In this document: piece after piece, positions 16,605 through 24,395 of the stretch | Layout: every line of letters begins with the position of its first letter | Position numbering within the stretch: position 1 is the stretch's first letter | From: JBEKTY01 sp049515555 | GTDB lineage: Bacteria > Planctomycetota > Planctomycetia > Pirellulales > Thermoguttaceae | Length of the DNA stretch: 64,000 bases | Direction: 5' to 3' | Assembly: GCA_049515555.1 (NCBI GenBank) | Contig: JBEKTY010000005.1 | Location: forward strand, 29,426 to 93,425 | Notes under the pieces: generated by a model | Told to the model about the DNA's origin: nothing | The model's input: the letters and a program-made list of their open reading frames with translations, nothing else | Databases searched by the model: none | Program-made: the position numbers and the translations under genes

Positions 16605-17147
16605 ACAGTAATCGATCCGCCGCCCCGTACCGCCTGTTCGCCGCACGCATGGGTACACGGTCCGGCTTCTAACTCCTAACTCCTAACTTCTAACTTCTAC
16701 CTCTTTCCCCCTTCCGCCGCGCGCGGGGGCGCACGGGCAGCCCGTGGCGCCTATCAGGGGTCTTCGGCCGGGTTCTTGCCGTTACATCAGGAAAAACCGG
16801 CCGAATCGCTAGGACCGGCAAGGCTTGCCCAGTTAAGCGGACCTTCCTCGTTCTGCCTCACCCTCACCCTGCCATCTCCCGGGGGGAGAGGGGACCAGGC
16901 GGGGGATTTGGTCTCTTGGCTTCCCTTGTGGCCACAATATTATTCGTAATCCCCTATGGACTTAGGTTGCCTGGTATTGGTAGAGTACGCCGCTTATTGC
17001 CTCAACAAATGCTTGTGATTGCCGCGACCACTGTTGGGCTTGAGATCGGGCTGCCGGCGGTCGCCTTCGTTTCGCAAGCCGTGCCGGAGGCAATTGGACT
17101 ACCGATTCTGGGAGATCCGCTGGGCGACGTTCAAGGAGGAACGCGCG
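16605..17147. other. Repeat-bearing intergenic region
   Basis: This region has no convincing gene. It contains a degenerate CTAACTCCTAACTTC array (16672-16701) and one copy of the CCCTCACCCT...CTCCCGGGGGGAGAGGGGAC element (16857-16894). The final 20 bp carry the strong Shine-Dalgarno AAGGAGGAACGCGCG of the next gene. No clear promoter is visible. Confidence 0.5.
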
Positions 17148-19130
17148 ATGTCCGCCGAACCGTTGCAAGGTTTTCGCAGAGGCATATTGAGTTTGGCCGT
17201 GCTGCTGGGGCTGACCGGCGGCATACCGGCGGCCGGGGCCGCGGTGGTGGAGGAGCCGCCGGCGCCGCCCACGCGGGATGATCGGCCGGACGCGGCGGCG
17301 CCGCACGCATCGCAGGGGGCTGCTGCGCCGGTCGCGGCCCACGCGGTCGGCCAGGCGCCAGCGCCGGACGGAACCGCCAGCGGCGGCGGGCAACAAGGGC
17401 CCCTGCTGCCGATCCCCGATCCAAAGAACGCCGGCCCCGTGGAACTTGAGGTCACGGGCCTGCACGGCGTAACGCCGGGGCTCAGCACGCAAGAGGCGGT
17501 GGAGAAGGCGTGGGGCAAGCCCAAGGAGTCGCGGCGGGAAGGCAACGTCCTGATGCAGCTTTATTCGGTGGCCCCCTTCTCGCGGGTCGAGGTGAGCTAC
17601 GTGTCCGACAAGGTGGCCTCGATCCTCGTCCGCTTCGATCGCGGTTTCCCCGCCGGCCAGGTGGCCGAGCAGTTGGACCTGATCAAGGTTCAGCCGGTGC
17701 TGGTGTCGAATGCCTACGGCGAGATCCTGGGGCAGGCGTATCCCGAGCGTGGCGTGCTGCTGGCGTTCGAGGCCGGCCAGGCCCCGGGCAAGGCGGTGAA
17801 GAAGGTCACGCACATCGTGTTGCAGCCGATCGAGGCGGAGCCGTTCATGTTGCGGGCGGAGACGAATCTCGATCAGCGGCCCGAATTCAGCCTGCACGAC
17901 CTGGATCAGGCTTTGAAGCTTGCGCCCACCCATGCGCGGGCCCATTGGCTGCGGGCCCGCGCCCTGCTGGCGCTGGGCGACGAGGCCGGGGCGGTGACTT
18001 CGGCCAGCGAGGCCGTGCGGCTGGACCCCAAAGACGGCTGGTACCGCGTGACGAAGGCCCGGGCATTGGCCCAGTGTGGCCGGGGGCCGGAGGCCGTGGC
18101 CGAGGCGGAGAAGGCGGTCGAGCTAAGCGCCAGCCGGCCGCACGTGAAGGCGCGGGGCCTGTGCCTGCTGGGCGACCTGAAGGCCTCGGCGGCCAAGCCC
18201 GACTACCACCAGGCCCTGCAGTTCCATGCCCAGGCCATTCAGGCGGCCGCCAGCTTGGCCAGCAGTCGGCATCCGGCAGTCCGCGTGGCGGCCAAGGAAG
18301 TGCTGCTGGACGCGCATCTCGGCTCCGCGCACGACATCGCCTGGGGCGATTGGCGGGAAAAAGAGGCGGCCGTCCAGCACTGGCTGGAGAAGGCGATCAC
18401 GATCGCCGACGACCTGGTCAAGAACGAGAACAGCAGCGAGGAATGCCGATTCCGGCTGAGCAGCCGGGCCCTGGCGATCCAGGTGGGGCTGCAAGGGAAG
18501 CTCGATCCCGGCCCCTGGGCCCGGGAGACCGTCCGCAGCGGCGACTCGCTGATCGCGGCCACGCCGGAGACCGCCCGCAAGATGCAATTACAATGGGAGA
18601 TGGCCTTGGCGCTGTACGACGCGTTGCAGGCCTGCCAGATGCGTTCCGACCCGGACTCGGCCCTCCGCTACGGCCAACTGGCCGTACGCTATCTGGAACA
18701 GAGCGGGCGGCAAGACCGTGCGGCCACGAATAGCTACCTCTTGGGCCGCTTGTACTTCCGCCTGGGCGCCATCTGCGTGCTGGGGCACAACGACCACGCG
18801 GCGGCCGTGGTTTGGTTCGAAAAGGCGGTGTTGCTGTTGGGCAAGTCGCCGCCGCCGGAGGCCCGTCAAGACATGGGCCGGCTGGGCGACACGTTCGTAA
18901 GCATGGGCGTATCCTACTGGGCCGCCGGCCGGCGGGAAAAAGCCCTCGCCTTGACCCAGCACGGCGCTAAGCTGATCGAAGAAGCGGTGCACCGCGGCAC
19001 CTACGAGCGTGCCGCACTGGCCGTCCCGTATGCCAACCTGGCCACCATGCACCGCTCTCTGGGCGACCGCCAGCAGGCCGACCGGATGGAAGAAATGGCG
19101 TCGCAGATCAAGGGCACGAAGACCCGCTAG
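17148..19130 (+). CDS. Secreted TPR-repeat protein (660 aa)
   Basis: ATG 17148 follows AAGGAGGAACGCGCG and opens a signal peptide (RRGILSLAVLLGLTGGIPAAGAA). A Pro/Ala-rich linker (about 35-105) leads to a beta-rich domain with the phrase GVTPGLSTQEAVEKAWGKPKE, typical of planctomycetal proteins that compare a 'difference' term along a sequence, and then TPR repeats from about 245 (LDQALKLAPTHARAHWLRARALLALGD, GWYRVTKARALAQCGR) to the C-terminus. Likely a periplasmic or envelope scaffold; no enzymatic motif. The stop is directly followed by a 108-bp palindromic repeat. Specific partners unknown. Confidence 0.8.
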   Translation: MSAEPLQGFRRGILSLAVLLGLTGGIPAAGAAVVEEPPAPPTRDDRPDAAAPHASQGAAAPVAAHAVGQAPAPDGTASGGGQQGPLLPIPDPKNAGPVELEVTGLHGVTPGLSTQEAVEKAWGKPKESRREGNVLMQLYSVAPFSRVEVSYVSDKVASILVRFDRGFPAGQVAEQLDLIKVQPVLVSNAYGEILGQAYPERGVLLAFEAGQAPGKAVKKVTHIVLQPIEAEPFMLRAETNLDQRPEFSLHDLDQALKLAPTHARAHWLRARALLALGDEAGAVTSASEAVRLDPKDGWYRVTKARALAQCGRGPEAVAEAEKAVELSASRPHVKARGLCLLGDLKASAAKPDYHQALQFHAQAIQAAASLASSRHPAVRVAAKEVLLDAHLGSAHDIAWGDWREKEAAVQHWLEKAITIADDLVKNENSSEECRFRLSSRALAIQVGLQGKLDPGPWARETVRSGDSLIAATPETARKMQLQWEMALALYDALQACQMRSDPDSALRYGQLAVRYLEQSGRQDRAATNSYLLGRLYFRLGAICVLGHNDHAAAVVWFEKAVLLLGKSPPPEARQDMGRLGDTFVSMGVSYWAAGRREKALALTQHGAKLIEEAVHRGTYERAALAVPYANLATMHRSLGDRQQADRMEEMASQIKGTKTR

Positions 19131-19133
19131 CCC

Positions 19134-19241
19134 GGATTATTCAGCAACCGTTCGTAGTGACCGCATTCATGCGGTCCTTGACCCGTTCACACTCTCCAGA
19201 CCCGATAAATCGGGTCACTACGAGCCCCGGTGAATAATACC
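19134..19241. repeat. 108-bp nested-palindrome repeat (copy 1 of 2)
   Basis: The ends GGATTATTCA and TGAATAATACC are inverted, as are the inner GTAGTGACC and GGTCACTAC. Inside lie two further palindromes, CCGCATTCATGCGG and CCCGATAAATCGGG. A second copy at 48658-48766 differs at about six positions. It begins three bases after the stop of the TPR gene and ends two bases before the stop of the convergent 78-aa gene, so it may also serve as a shared terminator. Confidence 0.8.
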
Positions 19242-19243
19242 CG

Positions 19244-19480
19244 CTAGCGGCGGTAGCCCAACGCCTTGACGATCGCCAGCATCTCCTCGTAGGTGATGAA
19301 GCGGCGGCGGTGGCTCATCTTGTAGCCGTCGATGGCGTGGGCCAATTCGAGGGCCTCGGGCGAGAGCCCTTCATGCGAATTGGAGAACTGGCGCCGCTCG
19401 TGGGTCGGCGTCCGGCCGGAAATGTCGTAACTGCGGCGGTCGAAGAACGTGTCGGTGGGGGACTGCAATCCCTGCGCCAT
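19244..19480 (-). CDS. Small conserved planctomycetal protein (78 aa)
   Basis: ATG 19480 follows AGGAGAAAAACTC. The protein has RRQFSNSHEGLSPEALELAHAIDGYKMSHRRRFITYEEMLAIVKALGYRR at its C-terminal half (cited in parts: LSPEALELAHAIDGYK and RRRFITYEEMLAIVK). That motif, a helix followed by RRRFIT and a C-terminal LGYRR, is one I associate with short planctomycetal proteins of unknown function. No membrane segment. It is single-gene, convergent with the TPR gene. Confidence 0.65.
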   Translation of the reverse strand: MAQGLQSPTDTFFDRRSYDISGRTPTHERRQFSNSHEGLSPEALELAHAIDGYKMSHRRRFITYEEMLAIVKALGYRR

Positions 19481-19513
19481 GAGTTTTTCTCCTGGGATCA
19501 ACGAGTTTTCAAG

Positions 19514-19746
19514 GGAGTTAGGAGTTAGAAGCCAGGAGTCAGAAGCCAGAAGTTAGGAGTTAGAATGCCCGGCGATAGGCCATAAACGGTCGGCCGACCT
19601 CTCCGGCCGGGCCTCTGGCGGCCCGGGGCGTGGCGAAGGATTCAGCCAGTGGGGCACTCGTTCACCTGCGACTTCTAACTTCTAACTTCTGACCTCTGAC
19701 TTCTGACTCCTGACTCCTGGCTCCTGACTCCTGGCTCCTAACTCCT
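19514..19746. repeat. Inverted pair of degenerate AGGAGTTAGAAG / CTTCTAACTCCT arrays
   Basis: The left array (19514-19566) reads GGAGTTAGGAGTTAGAAG-like on the plus strand; the right array (19669-19746) reads the complement, CTTCTAACTTCTGACTCC-like. They are separated by about 100 bp. The same arrangement recurs at 28806-28914. No gene lies in the surrounding 317 bp between the two leftward genes. Confidence 0.6.
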
Positions 19747-19797
19747 TTACTTGAATTCTAGCTTGTTTTTCGGGGGACTTTTCCTTGCAGGCGATCT

Positions 19798-20682
19798 TTA
19801 GCGGCGTACCGGGGGGGTGGCCTGAGCGGCCAGCTCGATCTGCCGCAGCAGGTCGCCGCTCGGCCCGTAGCGGGGGTCAATCTCAATCGCCTGTCGGAGG
19901 GTGTCGACGGCGTCGCGGCCGCGGCCCGCACGCCACTGCGCTTCCCCAAGGCAGCAAAGGACTTGGGGCGACGGAGTGCCACGGCTGGCAGCCGTCGAGA
20001 AGCTGGCTACGGCGTCGTCGTAGCGGCCCAAAGCGGCGTAGGCTTGCCCCAGCCGGCACAGGACCTCCACCGGCTCCTCGCCCGGTGAATAGGTCTCTGC
20101 CAGGCATTGGATGGTCTCCAGGGCCCGCTCGGGTTGACGCAGTTGGCGGTAGACGTCGGCCACCTCGCCGAGGACTTGGCGGTCGCCGGGACTGAAGCCC
20201 AGCGCGCGATGGTAATCGGCCAGGGCCTGACGCAGATCGCCTTGGGCCCGCATGACCCGCCCCCGGACGGCCCAGGCCACCTCGAGTCGCGGATTGCGGT
20301 CGATGGCCATTTCCACGCTCTGGCGTGCCAATTCCACGCGGGGCAAAGCCAGGTACATTTCGGCCAGGCGGACCCGCAGACCCGTGTCCTCGGGGTCCAA
20401 CCGGCAGGCCTCTTCCACTTGGGCCACGGCCTGGGGCCGGGCATCGCGAAGCCACAGCGTTTCCGCATAATAGCGGCGGGCGTCGTGATCGGCGGGGCAG
20501 ATGGCCACGGCCTTGGCCAGCAGGGTTTCCGCCTCTTGCGACTGGCCTCGCTCCAATGCCGCGACCGCCTGTTGCGAAAGCTGCCGCGAGTTGGCCAGGG
20601 CCGTAGGCACCGGGTCGCGGATGCCGGGCAGCCGGCACCCCACCTGTGCCAGGAGCAGACAGTATAAGCACAAAAACCGCAT
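19798..20682 (-). CDS. TPR-repeat lipoprotein (294 aa)
   Basis: The N-terminus MRFLCLYCLLLAQVGC is a lipoprotein signal with a lipobox-like LAQVGC (acylated Cys 16). From about residue 30 the protein is a run of TPR units (ALERGQSQEAETLLAKAVAICPADHDARRY, RLDPEDTGLRVRLAEMYLAL, LGFSPGDRQVLGEVADVYRQL, LGQAYAALGRYDDAVASFSTA). Probably a membrane-anchored scaffold for envelope complexes. It is divergent from the winged-helix gene at 20942. No enzyme motif. Confidence 0.75.
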   Translation of the reverse strand: MRFLCLYCLLLAQVGCRLPGIRDPVPTALANSRQLSQQAVAALERGQSQEAETLLAKAVAICPADHDARRYYAETLWLRDARPQAVAQVEEACRLDPEDTGLRVRLAEMYLALPRVELARQSVEMAIDRNPRLEVAWAVRGRVMRAQGDLRQALADYHRALGFSPGDRQVLGEVADVYRQLRQPERALETIQCLAETYSPGEEPVEVLCRLGQAYAALGRYDDAVASFSTAASRGTPSPQVLCCLGEAQWRAGRGRDAVDTLRQAIEIDPRYGPSGDLLRQIELAAQATPPVRR

Positions 20683-20777
20683 GGCGGGCGACCCCAGACC
20701 TGGCCGGAGGGTACCAAAAAAGGCTACACGTCACCATGCCGTTTTCGGATTTTACCGCCTCTCCATCCTACGCCATC

Positions 20778-20826
20778 ATCCTAACCATCTCCCGGAGGAA
20801 GAGGGGACCGGGCATCCGCAATTTGC
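20778..20826. repeat. CTCCCGGAGGAAGAGGGGAC element
   Basis: A member of the palindromic family with the core TCTCCC(G)GGAGGGAGAGGGGAC, sharing the longer tail CCGGGCATCCGCAA with the copy at 29895-29948. Other copies: 16857-16894, 37614-37650, 37696-37732 and 40519-40557. All are intergenic. Confidence 0.65.
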
Positions 20827-20941
20827 AGCGGCTTGTGGCGGGTAACGTTGATCAGTGACTTGTCCGGGGATAGCAACTTGCGATAATTCGACGTATATTT
20901 GGACAAAGTAGGTCGTGTCCGTATGGGGAGGAGTGAATTCC

Positions 20942-21166
20942 ATGGCTGAAAAAACAGTTCCAGCTTCCATCGTTCTCCACGTCGGCGAGACCGCTGGAGC
21001 GGTCTGGGGAACCTTGAGTCAGAAAGGCCCCTTGACCTTCGCCAAGTTGGTTCAGGCGGTGGGAGAGCCTCGCGACACCGTGATGCAGGCCATCGGCTGG
21101 CTTGCCCGTGAGGACAAGATCGACATTAGCGAGCGGAAGCGGGTGCAGGTCGTCTCGCTCAAGTAG
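20942..21166 (+). CDS. Winged helix-turn-helix domain protein (74 aa)
   Basis: ATG 20942 follows GGGGAGGAGTGAATTCC. The whole product is a small winged-helix fold: GETAGAVWGTLSQKGPLTFAKLVQAVGEPRDTVMQAIGWLAREDKIDI (helices 1-3, shown in part as LTFAKLVQAVGEP) and the wing SERKRVQVVSLK. This is the short wHTH family often annotated as DUF2582/winged helix in diverse bacteria. It has no ligand domain, so it may act as a simple DNA-binding or protein-binding adaptor. The neighbouring genes give no clear target. Confidence 0.75.
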   Translation: MAEKTVPASIVLHVGETAGAVWGTLSQKGPLTFAKLVQAVGEPRDTVMQAIGWLAREDKIDISERKRVQVVSLK

Positions 21167-21500
21167 GCGGCTTCCGTCGTTAAACTTGGTGCAATCGGCA
21201 AAGTCGTCGCCGTTGGGCTTGAGGCAGCGAAAAAAGGACCGGATTGCACCTTGTCAGGCGGAAATTTTCCCCGTAGTCTAAACGCAGTGGCCATGCGCCG
21301 CGCCATGAGGCGCTAGCGGGGCAGGCCCTGTTGTTTAGGTCGCTGTGGCTTCGGTCGCCGTGGAAGCCGGTCCCAGCGGCAGGAACTTTCTGATGCCCAG
21401 ATCGCCGCGGGCATGAACCATTTGTAGGCGGGGTTTCGTATTGTTCAGATAGGGCTCGCGGGGCCCGAAGTCACCAGATTCACTTTAGGGGAACCAGTTC
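21167..21500. other. Intergenic region with a long-range hairpin
   Basis: No gene. GGTGCAATC at 21188-21196 is inverted to GATTGCACC at 21242-21250, bracketing 45 nt and giving a possible stem-loop after the wHTH gene. The rest has no repeat or promoter that I can support. Confidence 0.4.
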
Positions 21501-22892
21501 ATGACACGCTCAGCTCGTTACTTGATGTTTGCATTGGGAATTGTGGCCGCCTTGTCGGCGGGGCTCGCGGGCCGAGCGGTGGCCCAGGTGGTGCCCGACG
21601 CCGCGACGCCCGCCAAGCCGGAAACGACGCAGCCACCTCAGATCGAGGAGGTAAAGGCGGCAATCGAATTGTTCAAGCAGAGCAAATTCGACGAGTGCCT
21701 GGCCTCTTTGGAAAAGGCGGTGCAGAAGCATCCGGAGCTCCCGCCAGCCCAGGTCATCATGTTCCAATTGTTCGCCGCGGCCAATCAGCCCCAGGCGGCC
21801 CGACTGGCCCTGGAAAAGGCCGTGCTGGGCAGCCCGGACGACCCGGAAGCCTACGCCATTTTCGGCAGTATCGGCCTGCAAGAGCGGCGGGTGACTGACG
21901 CCGAGTTGGCGTTCCTGAAGGCGCGGGAATTGATCAAGTCGTTCCAGGGCAATGCCAAGCGGAAAGATCTGTTGGAGCCGCAGGCGATCAGCGGCCTGGC
22001 CAACGTGGCCGAAGCGCGGGAAAAGTGGCCGCAGGCCCAGAAGTTGCTGGAAGAGCTGTTGAAGGTCAGTCCGAAGAACGCGATGGCCATGCAGCGGCTG
22101 GGCAGGGCCTTGTTCCAGCAGCAGGACGCGGCCGGGGCGCTGACCAAACTGCGGGAGGCCAAGGCGGCCGACAAGGAGAACACCGTCCTCACGCCGGAGG
22201 CCGCCCTGGCACGCTTCTACGAGCAGTACGGCGATCACAAGAACGCCGTCAAGTGGATGACCAATGCCTTGAAAGCGTCGCCCGATGATCTGCGAACCCG
22301 GCTGGTCGCCGCCCAATGGGCGCTGGAGACCGACCAGATCGACGAGGCCAAGACGCAGGCCGAGAGGGCCCTGGCCATCGATTCCAGGTCGCTGGACGCC
22401 CAGATCCTGCGGGGCGTCGTGGCCCTGTTCCAGAAGGATTTCAAAGAAGCCGAGAAGTGGTTCCAAGATGCTCACCTCCAGTCGCCGAGCAATTTTGCCG
22501 CCAGCAACAACCTGGCCTTGGCCCTGTGCGAGCAGAACGACGACGCGAAGAGCCTGCGGGCCCTGGAGTACGCCAACTCGAATTACCAGGCGTATCAGAA
22601 GAATGCCGATGCGGCCTCCACTTTGGGCTGGGTGCTTTACAAGCGGGGCGACAAGGATCGGGCCGAATTGGCGCTGCGTCAGGCCCTCAGCGCCACGACT
22701 TCCAGTGCCGACACGGTGTTCTATGCGGCCCAGCTCTCGTTCGACCGCGGCCGTAAGTACGAGGCCAAGGTCCTGCTGAAGGCCGTGCTGGGCAGCAAGC
22801 GCCCCTTCGCCATGCGGAAGGAGGCCACGGCCCTCTTCGACAAGGTTAAGGACGAGGAGAACCCCGCGAAGAAGGAAACCAGCAGCAAGTAA
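21501..22892 (+). CDS. Secreted TPR-repeat protein (463 aa)
   Basis: Signal peptide MTRSARYLMFALGIVAALSA with cleavage near GRAVAQ. The mature protein is built of TPR units from about residue 55 (AIELFKQSKFDECLASLEKAVQKHPELP, VLGSPDDPEAYAIFGSIGL, LLEELLKVSPKNAMAMQRLGRALFQQQD, NNLALALCEQNDDAKSLRAL, ASTLGWVLYKRGDKDRAELALRQAL) and ends with a Lys/Glu-rich tail. It resembles the TPR proteins at 17148 and 19798 in design only. Preceded by GGGGAACCAGTTC. Function is likely scaffolding in the periplasm; partners unknown. Confidence 0.8.
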   Translation: MTRSARYLMFALGIVAALSAGLAGRAVAQVVPDAATPAKPETTQPPQIEEVKAAIELFKQSKFDECLASLEKAVQKHPELPPAQVIMFQLFAAANQPQAARLALEKAVLGSPDDPEAYAIFGSIGLQERRVTDAELAFLKARELIKSFQGNAKRKDLLEPQAISGLANVAEAREKWPQAQKLLEELLKVSPKNAMAMQRLGRALFQQQDAAGALTKLREAKAADKENTVLTPEAALARFYEQYGDHKNAVKWMTNALKASPDDLRTRLVAAQWALETDQIDEAKTQAERALAIDSRSLDAQILRGVVALFQKDFKEAEKWFQDAHLQSPSNFAASNNLALALCEQNDDAKSLRALEYANSNYQAYQKNADAASTLGWVLYKRGDKDRAELALRQALSATTSSADTVFYAAQLSFDRGRKYEAKVLLKAVLGSKRPFAMRKEATALFDKVKDEENPAKKETSSK

Positions 22893-22965
22893 CGAGTTGA
22901 GGGACTGTCTCAGCCAGTCGTTCTAGTGGTTCGGTGGTAACCCGCTAATCTTGCGCGCAAAAAAA

Positions 22966-23001
22966 GATCATGGTATGCCGATCCGTCGTCATACCATGAT
23001 C
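22966..23001 (-). terminator. Perfect 12-bp hairpin with minus-strand U-tract
   Basis: GATCATGGTATG (22966-22977) and CATACCATGATC (22990-23001) pair perfectly around a 12-nt loop. On the minus strand the stem is followed by TTTTTTT, so it fits an intrinsic terminator for leftward transcription; on the plus strand it is preceded by the A-run. No leftward gene lies to its right, which makes its purpose unclear. The rest of the intergenic region (22893-23298) has no gene; a partial dispersed repeat lies near 23124-23150. Confidence 0.5.
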
Positions 23002-23298
23002 TCTATCCTGAAACGGGACACCAAGTGCCCCGCCCTCCCGGCAGGTCTCTGTTGGTGGCATCGGCAGGACCGCCGACCCGCCTGAAGCCGAATTTGCCAT
23101 TTTTTCGGGTCTTCCGGGACTTATACTCCGCACGGCCTAATGTGAGCCGTTTACCTGGTGACAACGGATCGTTCTTGCCCGCGCAGAGCATATACTCCAC
23201 CCGCGCTAAGGACTTGGGACAGAAATAGTTGGGGACTTTCCCCTTCCGAAATGCGAAAAATGCGGTAGGATGGGGGTGGGCTATAAAGGAGGCGCACA

Positions 23299-24318
23299 AT
23301 GGGTCGCCGGGCAGGCGGTTTCACGCTGATCGAGTTGTTGGTGGTGATCACGATCATTGGAATCCTGGTAGGGCTGCTGATGCCGGGGGTGCAGGCCGCG
23401 CGGGAGGCCGCCCGCCGCACCTCTTGCCTCAACAACGTCAAGCAACTGAGCCAAGCCTGCCTCCAGCACGTGTCGCGGTCCGGATTCTTCCCCACCGGCG
23501 GCTGGGGGAGCCTGTGGGTAGGCCTGGCCGACCAGGGCACCGGCAAGAACCAGCCCGGCGGTTGGATCTACAACATTCTGCCCTTCGTGGGCGAGGACCC
23601 GCTGCACGACATGGACAAGGGGCAATCGACCAGCAGCAACGGGCCGGCGCTGAGCGCCCAGCGACTCCAGACGGCGCTGCCCGTGGTCTATTGTCCTACG
23701 CGACGGCGGGCCCAACTTTACCCCTATAGTAAAACCCCCTACCAGACCAGCGCCGTGACCCAGGTCTGCAAAAACGACTACGCCATCAACGGCGGGTCAG
23801 CCCCGCCGCCCCCCTGCGGCGGCGGCCCTTCGACCATTGCCGGCGCTGCCACCTTCACCTGGCCCGTCGATATTACGACGGTCAACGGCCTGTCCTGCCA
23901 GCGGTCAGAGATCGGCGAGGGCGCCGTCACCGATGGGCTGAGCAACACGTATCTCGTCGGTGAGAAGTACCTGGACCCCGACTACTACTCGACCGGCACC
24001 GATCTGGGCGATGACGAAAACGCTTTTTCGGGCGACGACGTGAACCTGATTCGCTGGGGCCATTACGACGCAGACCCGACAAAGAACATCCTGCCGTCGC
24101 AGGATCGCGCGGGCCGGACGGGCCCGACGTGGACGGGCCCGGGCTGGACGGACCCGCACGAGCCCGCCTCTTTCGGCAGTGCCCACGCCGCGGGCTGGAG
24201 TGTTTCCTTCTGCGACGGGTCGGCGAAGCTGTTGAGCTTCAACATCGATCCCCAGACGCACAACAACCTGGCCTGCCGCAACGATCACCAAGTCATTGAT
24301 CCGATCCAGATCCGATGA
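23299..24318 (+). CDS. DUF1559 domain protein with type IV prepilin-like N-terminus
   Basis: Major planctomycetal family of secreted proteins processed like type IV pilins/pseudopilins. The start ATG follows AAGGAGGCGCACA. The prepilin peptidase site is GFTLIELLVVITIIGILVGLLMPGVQAAREAARR (G/F cleavage, E at +5; shown in part as GFTLIELLVVITIIG). The C-terminal H-X9-DG motif typical of the family is present as HAAGWSVSFCDG. Length 339 aa is normal for the family. It stands alone, followed by an inverted-repeat terminator. Surface or periplasmic location is expected; specific role unknown. Confidence 0.9.
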   Translation: MGRRAGGFTLIELLVVITIIGILVGLLMPGVQAAREAARRTSCLNNVKQLSQACLQHVSRSGFFPTGGWGSLWVGLADQGTGKNQPGGWIYNILPFVGEDPLHDMDKGQSTSSNGPALSAQRLQTALPVVYCPTRRRAQLYPYSKTPYQTSAVTQVCKNDYAINGGSAPPPPCGGGPSTIAGAATFTWPVDITTVNGLSCQRSEIGEGAVTDGLSNTYLVGEKYLDPDYYSTGTDLGDDENAFSGDDVNLIRWGHYDADPTKNILPSQDRAGRTGPTWTGPGWTDPHEPASFGSAHAAGWSVSFCDGSAKLLSFNIDPQTHNNLACRNDHQVIDPIQIR

Positions 24319-24338
24319 CGAACTCAGCGTTCGGTTTT

Positions 24339-24373
24339 CAGTGTTCAGTTTTCAGTATGCAGGCTGAACACTG
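24339..24373. terminator. Hairpin between convergent DUF1559 and nrdJ genes
   Basis: CAGTGTTCAG (24339-24348) and CTGAACACTG (24364-24373) form a perfect 10-bp stem inside a larger degenerate inverted array of TTTTCAGTGTTCAG-type sequence. It lies 20 bp after one stop and 23 bp before the other and can act in both directions. Confidence 0.6.
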
Positions 24374-24395
24374 AACACCGAATACTGAAAACTTC

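Noticed and set aside
19009..19233. Open frames ending DKSGHYEPR here and at 48518-48757
   Set aside because: They are translations of the 108-bp repeat, not genes.
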